Origin: Closterium sp. NIES-65
Taxonomy: Eukaryota > Streptophyta > Zygnematophyceae > Desmidiales > Closteriaceae
Assembly (NCBI GenBank): GCA_948144175.1
Contig: CANXME010000294.1
Span: 1-64,000, forward strand
DNA: 64,000 bases
Direction of reading: 5' to 3'
The first letter of the stretch is position 1. Each line of letters starts with the position of its first letter. Shown here in pieces: positions 58,608-64,000 of the stretch. The position numbers were made by a program, and so were the translations under genes. The notes under the pieces were generated by a model that was given only the letters and a program-made list of their open reading frames with translations, made no database searches and was not told the DNA's origin.

Positions 58608-59700
58608 ATGGCTAGCCCTCCTGTGCTAGCCTTCGATGCTGATGGCCGCCCAGTGAAGTTCGACACCTGGCTTGATGACCTACACCTCTTCCTACAGCTC
58701 ACTGCCAAGGAAGACATCTCGCTGTACGATCATGCCTTAGGCCACGCTACTGCTCCTGCTGCTACTGGTGACAGCTCTGCCCGCTCACAGTGGCAGACTC
58801 GTGACGCCCATACTCGCTTCGCTATTCGCAACTCTCTGCCGATAGATGAGCGCGAGCACTTTGGGCAGCACAAGACTGCACAGGCACTGTACACTGCTGT
58901 CGTTGCCCGCTACTCCTCACCGGCCTCTGCCGCTCTACGCCGTCTCCCTCTTCCCTACCTGTTCCCCGACGTAGCTTCCTTCCACACTGTCGCTGATCTC
59001 ATTACCCACCTCCGCACTAGTGAGGCTCGCTTCCGCGCCGCTATGCCTGATGAGTTCCTTTCCAAGAACCCACCCCCGCTCTGGCTCACTCTCTACCACC
59101 TAGTCACGCGCCTCCCTGACACTGTGCGCTCAGTCAGGGACCACTTCCTAGCTCGCTGCCCCACCGAGCTCACCATTGCCCTCCTCGAGAAGGAACTGCT
59201 TGCAGCTGAGGCTAGCATAGTCGCTGTAGGTGCCTCTCGCGGTGACCCCCGTACCCCGTTCTTTGAGGGGTGTTCTCCCTCCCACCTTCTTCCCTCTGTC
59301 GCCTCTTCTTCTACTGACAACCTCCTTGGTGCTGAGAAGGTCGGGACTGCGTCTGCCTCGAGTGGGCGCCGCAGCGGCAAGGGCAAGGGGGGCAAGGGCG
59401 GTGGTGGTGACAGCGGGGGTGGCGGTGGTGGGGGAGGTGGTGGTGGCGGGGGGGGTGGCGCGGGTGGGGGAGGTGGCAGCAGTGGGGGGGGTGGCGGCAG
59501 CAGCGGGGGAGGTGGCCGGGGCGGAGGAGGTGGTGGGGGTGGCAGTGGACGAGGCAGCGACCGGGGTTGGGGTGGTCGAGGAGGTGGTAGCGGCGGTGGT
59601 GGTCGTGGAGGCACTGGCGGTGGCCAGGGCCAGCAGCACACTCCGTCGCCCCAGGAGGTCCGTGAGTGGTACTCTCAGCACGGGGGGGGGGGGGGGGGGT
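58608..59700 (+). pseudogene. CopK gag
   Basis: MASPPVLAFDADGRPVKFDT at 58608 corresponds to the Cop1 start. The capsid region is complete through GDPRTPFFEGCSPSHLLPSV. A Gly tract follows (59395-59620). The frame is lost at a G run (59690-59700); the knuckle CTYVIRTGDRTGQPCGGPH lies beyond it in the next frame. Confidence 0.9.
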
Positions 59701-61857
59701 GGCCTTAGCTGCACGTACGTCATTCGCACTGGTGACCGCACTGGCCAGCCGTGTGGGGGACCGCACGCCACACAGCGTTGCTTCGCTCGTCTGAACGACG
59801 CTTGGCGTGTTCAGTTCCCTCAGGCCACTGAGCTGCCCCGCTGGGTTGATCTCCTGAAGAAGGGGATTGATATTTATGCTCTAGACTTTGATGCTATTCT
59901 CACTGCCATGTATGTGATGTCTACTAGTGGAGAGGGTGCTGAGTACCTGAGTGTCCAGCCCGACCCGGGCATTAGGACTAGTGCGTCTGCCGCTCCAGGT
60001 ACTCGCGTGTCCGCTACCCCAGGTGCTGGTGAGGCTGCTGCTCTAGGTGCGTGTACGTCTGCCCCCCCTAGTACTGTGTCGACTGCAGCACTGCACACCT
60101 TCACACTGGATTCAGGTGCCTCTCGCTGTTTCTTTCGTGACCGCACTGCCCTTGAGCCCCTTGCTCGGCCAGCTGCTGTCTCCCTCGCTGACCCCTCTGG
60201 AGGTCCGGTCCTTGCGACCTCCTCCACTGTCCTTCCCTGTCCTGCGATCCCGTCGGGCACACTGTCAGGTCTCCACCTCCCCTCGTTCTCTACGAACTTG
60301 GTGGCAGGTTGTGCACTACAGGACGCGGGTGTTCACCAGTTCACCCCTGCCTACGAGCGTGTCACACACTGCACGTGTGCCCGTACAGGCCGCCACTTGG
60401 CTACCTTTACCCGGCAGCCGGGGTCGGACCTGTACACACTGACTACTGCCCCCCCTCAGGTCGCTGCGTCTGCGTCCGCGTCAGGTCAGCTGTCCGCCCC
60501 CTGCTCGTGTCGCTCTCTAGCGCACGAGACTGTCCTCTGGCACCACCGACTGGGCCACCCGTCTGTGCAGCGCCTTCGTGCCATGCACTCCCGGTACCTT
60601 GTCTCTGGTCTTCCCAGGGTCCTCCCTCCCCTCCCACCCTCGCCTGCTCCTCCCTGTCTTCCCTGTGTCGAGGGGCGGCAGCGCGCCGCTCCTCACTCCT
60701 CCTCGTTTCCCCCGACGACTGCTCCTTTGCAGACGCTCCACATGGACGTGTGGGGCCCAGCCCGCGTCCGTGGTCAGGGTCAGGAGAGGTATCTCCTGAT
60801 CGTTGTTGACGACTACTCGCGCTACACCACGGTCTTCCCCTTGCGCACCAAGGGTGAGGTCCCTGATGTTTTGATCCCTTGGATCCGCAGAGCTCCTCTC
60901 CAGCTCAGCGAGCGATTCCGCTCGGACTTTCGTGTCCTGCGCTTGCACTTTGACAGAGGTGGTGAGTTCTCCTCCGACCTCTTAGCAGCCTACTGTGCTG
61001 AGCACGGCATTGAGCAGTCGTTCACGCTTCCGGCCTCTCCACAGCAGAATGGAGTTGCGGAGCGCCGCATTGGCCTGGTCATGGAGGTCGCTCGTACCTC
61101 CTTGATCCATGCGGCTGCCCCCCACTTTCTGTGGCCGTTTGCGGTCCGGTACGCTGCGCATCAGCTCAACCTCTGGCCCCGTGTCTCCTTGCCGGAGACC
61201 TCGCCCACACTGCTGTGGACGGGGGAGGTTGGCGATGCGTCGCGTTTCCGGGTCTGGGGATTGCGAGCCTTTGTCCGCGATTCGTCTGCGGACAAGCTCT
61301 CCTCTCGTGCTGTGCCCTGCGTCTTCCTCGGCTTTGTTCCGGACGCGCCTGGTTGGCAGTTTTACCACGCCACCTCGCGCCGGGTCTTGCCCTCTCAGGA
61401 CGTCACTTTTGACGAGTCTGTCCCCTACTACCGCCTCTTCCCCTACCGCACTGCCCCGCTCCCACCCCCGCCTCTCTTCCTCGCGCTAGGTGCTGCTGTC
61501 GTAGACCCCCTCCCCCCTCAGGGTGCCGCTCCCTCAGGTGTGTCTCAGGTAGACCCGGTCGAGCCTGTTGAGGTTGCTGTCGACTCTCGTTCTGCTGGGG
61601 GTGCTGAGCCTGGGGGTGCTGACTCTGGGGGTGCTGAGCCTGGGGGTGCGGACTCTGGGGGTGCTGAGCCTGGGGGTGCTGACTCTTGGGGTGCTGAACC
61701 TGAGGGTGCGGACTCTTGGGGTGCTGAGCCTGGGGGTGCGGTGACTGGGGGTGCTGAGCCTGGGGGTGCTGGGTCTGGGGGTTCTGACTCTGGCGCTGCT
61801 AGGCCTGAGGGTGCTACACCTGGACGAGACCTCTCCTCGGAGCAGTTGCGTGAGTAG
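59700..61857 (+). pseudogene. CopK knuckle, protease, integrase and linker
   Basis: The open frame after the G-run slip carries the C-x13-C-x3-H-x4-C knuckle, protease LDSGASRCFF (Asp at 60109), integrase LWHHRLGHPS, HMDVWGPARV, LHFDRGGEF and NGVAERRIG. All three core acidic residues are present. It then enters GGAEPGGADS repeats. A TAG at 61855 ends the frame within the linker. Confidence 0.9.
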
Positions 61858-62800
61858 TACTTACAGTACTGCAGCCTCCGGAGTGTTACCTCTGGGACCA
61901 GGCGTACTAGAGGGACTGGTGCTGGTACTTCTCCTCCTAGTCGGGAGCTCCCCTCTCGTGAGCGGATCCGTGAGTGGTACGAGCGCCGTTGCACACTTTG
62001 GAGTGGAGCGCCTCGTCTCACGGACCCGGCTGCCCCTGGTGCTACGGACCCGGGCGTTGGAGCTGCTGCTGGTGCTGCAGACCCTGGCGTTGGAGCTGCT
62101 GCTGGTGCTGCAGACCCGGGAGTTGGAGGTGCTACTGGTGCTGAGGACCCGGGCGTTGGAGCTGTGGCAGGTGCTTTGGACCCTGGTGTTGGAGCCACTG
62201 CTGGTGCTGAGGACTCGGGCGTTGGTGCTGAGGCTAGTACTGGGGACCTGGGCGTTGGAGCTGCTGCTGGTTCTGGTACTGCAGCTGAGGGTACAGGTGC
62301 TGTCCCTGCTGTGTCTGCAGTCGCCGCGCGCCCTCAGCCGTACTTCGTTCCGCTCCTTCAGCAGGTTCTTGGTCTCTCGCCTCCTCCTGGTCCTCCTCCC
62401 TTAGCGTGTTCACAGCCTGTCCCGTCACAGTTACAGTTGCAGCCGACCTCCCCACTACCTGCTCCTTCTCCTTACACTGGTCGTACTGGCGGTCTTACTG
62501 AGCGTCGTGAGTCTGCGTCTCGTCCTGCGTCGCCTGTCCGTCCTGCTAGCGCTAGTGCTCGTAGTTCGCGCCAGCGTCGTCCTCCCGCCCCTGGCACGCA
62601 CCGGATGTCTCTACGTCCGTCTACTGCTCCTCTGCGTGCCCCTTTGCCTTCTCCTCCTGCGTCCTCTCTTCCTGCTCTCGCCGACCCTGCGTCGGACTCT
62701 CTTCGTGCTGCCAGTCCTACTGTCAGCGTCTCCTTGCTACTGCCGTCACTGACCCTTCTTTCGAGTCTTCTTCTGCGTCTGCCCTAGTTGCTGAGCTCGT
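61858..62800 (+). pseudogene. CopK linker, frameshifted
   Basis: GVGAAAGAADPGVG repeats, then the conserved RPQPYFVPLLQQVLGLSPP and GTHRMSLRPSTAPLRAPLPS. A one-base deletion near 62726 and an extra base near 62802 shift the frame. Confidence 0.8.
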
Positions 62801-62802
62801 CG

Positions 62803-64000
62803 AATTCTACTGCTCACTATCGCCTAGACTACGCTGCGAGTCTTGTCGCTGAGTCTGAGTCTGTCTGTCCTCCGTCCGTCGGGGGTGCGTGTGCCCTTGG
62901 CACGGACGTCCTTGAGGACAGGCAGGAGGAGTTCCAGTGCTTGGCCGCTGCTTCACCTCATCTCGTGCCCGTACTGCTTACCCCTGAGGGAGACCCGGAT
63001 GCACTTGACATCCCGACTCCGCGCTCTTACGCAGAGGCGATAGAGGGTCCCTACTCCTCTAAGTGGCAGGAAGCTATGGATGCAGAGATGGCTTCCTGGA
63101 AGTCCACAGGCACCTACGTTGACGCTGTCCCCCCTCCAGGGGCGAACATCATCAGTGGCATGTGGATCTTCAGGGTGAAGCGGCCGCCGGGTTCTCCGTC
63201 TGTCTTCAAGGCGCGTTACGTGGCTCGTGGCTTCAGTCAGCGGCAGGGAGTTGACTACTTTCAGACCTTCTCCCCCACCCCGAAGATGACCACTCTTCGG
63301 GTACTGCTGCACGTTGCTGCTCATCGGGACTACGAGCTGCACTCTCTCGACTTCAGCACAGCTTTCTTGCAGGGCAGCCTGCACGAGGAGATCTGGCTGC
63401 GCCGCCCACCTGGCTTCACTGGGTCTTTCCCTCCTGGTACCCAGTGGAGTCTCCGGCGTCCAGTCTACGGTCTCTGCCAGGCGCCACGTGAGTGGCACGA
63501 CACACTGAGGACTACGCTTGCGGCTCTTGGGTTCGCTCCTTCTACTGCCAACCCGTCGCTGTTTCTGCGCACCGACACCTCTCTGCCGCCGTTCTACATC
63601 CTCGTGTACGTCGACGACTTGGTCTTTGCCACAGCTGACACTACTGGACTCGCCTACGTGAAGTCCGAGCTGCAGAAGAGACACACGTGCACTGACCTGG
63701 GTGAACTGCGCAGCTACCTTGGCTTGCAGATCACCCGGGACAGAGCACGCCGCACCATTACCCTAACTCAGTCACACATGGTGCAGCAGGTCCTTCAGCG
63801 CTTCGGCTTCACGTACTCCTCGCCTCAGGCCACTCCTCTGTCTACTCGCCACTCGCTCTCAGCTCTGCCTTTGGATGAGTCCGTAGAGTCAAGTGGCCCG
63901 TACCCAGAGCTTGTTGGCTGTCTCATGTACCTGATGACCTGCACACGACCTGACCTTGCATACCCTCTTAGCATTCTTGCGCGCTATGTTGCTCATGGGA
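62803..64000 (+). pseudogene. CopK RT and start of RNase H, open to the window end
   Basis: From about 62880 the plus frame is open to the last base: TDVLEDRQEEFQCLAAASPH, GMWIFRVKRPPGSPSV, DFSTAFLQGSLHEEI, VYVDDLVFATAD (about 63605-63640, both Asp present), MTCTRPDLAYPLSILARYV. This is the best preserved part of CopK. It is listed as part of a pseudogene because of upstream frame breaks. Confidence 0.88.

Larger units (their letters stand above)
57698..64000 (+). mobile_element. CopK: copia element running off the window
   Basis: The 5' LTR is 57698-57824 (127 bp, TGTCAAACATTATA to TTCAACA). Primer site TGGTATAGAGCA follows at 57825. TAGGGCCCACC lies at 57861-57871. The leader (57872-58607) is made of CGGCCCCGCGCTCGTCCC-type repeats. 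Gag to RNase H follow. The left target duplication copy would be ACTCG (57693-57697). The 3' LTR is outside. Confidence 0.93.

Overview
The window reads as nuclear DNA of a photosynthetic eukaryote of the green lineage, most likely a streptophyte alga or early-diverging plant (inference). Reasons: genes with GT/AG introns in consistent phase, plant-type Ty1/copia and chromodomain Ty3/gypsy elements primed by initiator-Met tRNA, high GC, and an N-terminal extension with plastid-transit-like composition on one host gene. There is no bacterial operon, rRNA, CRISPR array or integron.

Three host loci sit between about 13.1 and 21.3 kb: a single-exon RING-H2 gene (minus), a five-exon secreted Cys-rich folate-receptor-like gene (plus), and a five-exon MGST3/MAPEG-type gene (minus). 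The last two are convergent. A second, collinear, partly decayed copy of the last two loci lies at 53.8-56.7 kb.

Almost everything else is LTR retrotransposon. Left: a decayed copia (CopA, 1-6809) abuts an inverted LTR relic (LtrL). A young chromodomain gypsy (GypM, 7695-13036) has 495-bp LTRs and a GCACG target duplication. Middle: an intact copia (Cop1, 21942-29246) has identical 128-bp LTRs, a GTGAT duplication and one 1967-codon gag-pol frame. It sits inside a minus-strand gypsy relic (GypH).

29.76-49.55 kb is a nest. An old minus-strand copia (CopB) is split by NonC (29842-31161, CAGGG-type flank read as CAAGG), NonD (32254-41652, GGGGG) and CopE (43832-49071, GTATT). NonD's own LTR is in turn split by CopF (34103-41578, AGGTG). 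A truncated gypsy (GypG, 49555-53776) follows; its protease gene holds a complete 375-bp SMART/TRIM element (51820-52194, GAACC). Right end: a truncated non-autonomous copia (NonI), then CopJ split by CopK, which runs off the window.

The most unusual signals are these. The SMART element's LTR/primer-site junction reads as a tRNA, with A box, five-pair anticodon-like arm and B box. Primer tRNA-iMet sequence is imprinted well beyond the primer site in several copia leaders. CopA and CopB share a protease motif (DSCCGQ) in place of DSGA. CopA has a Trp-Gly repeat that resembles an Argonaute hook.
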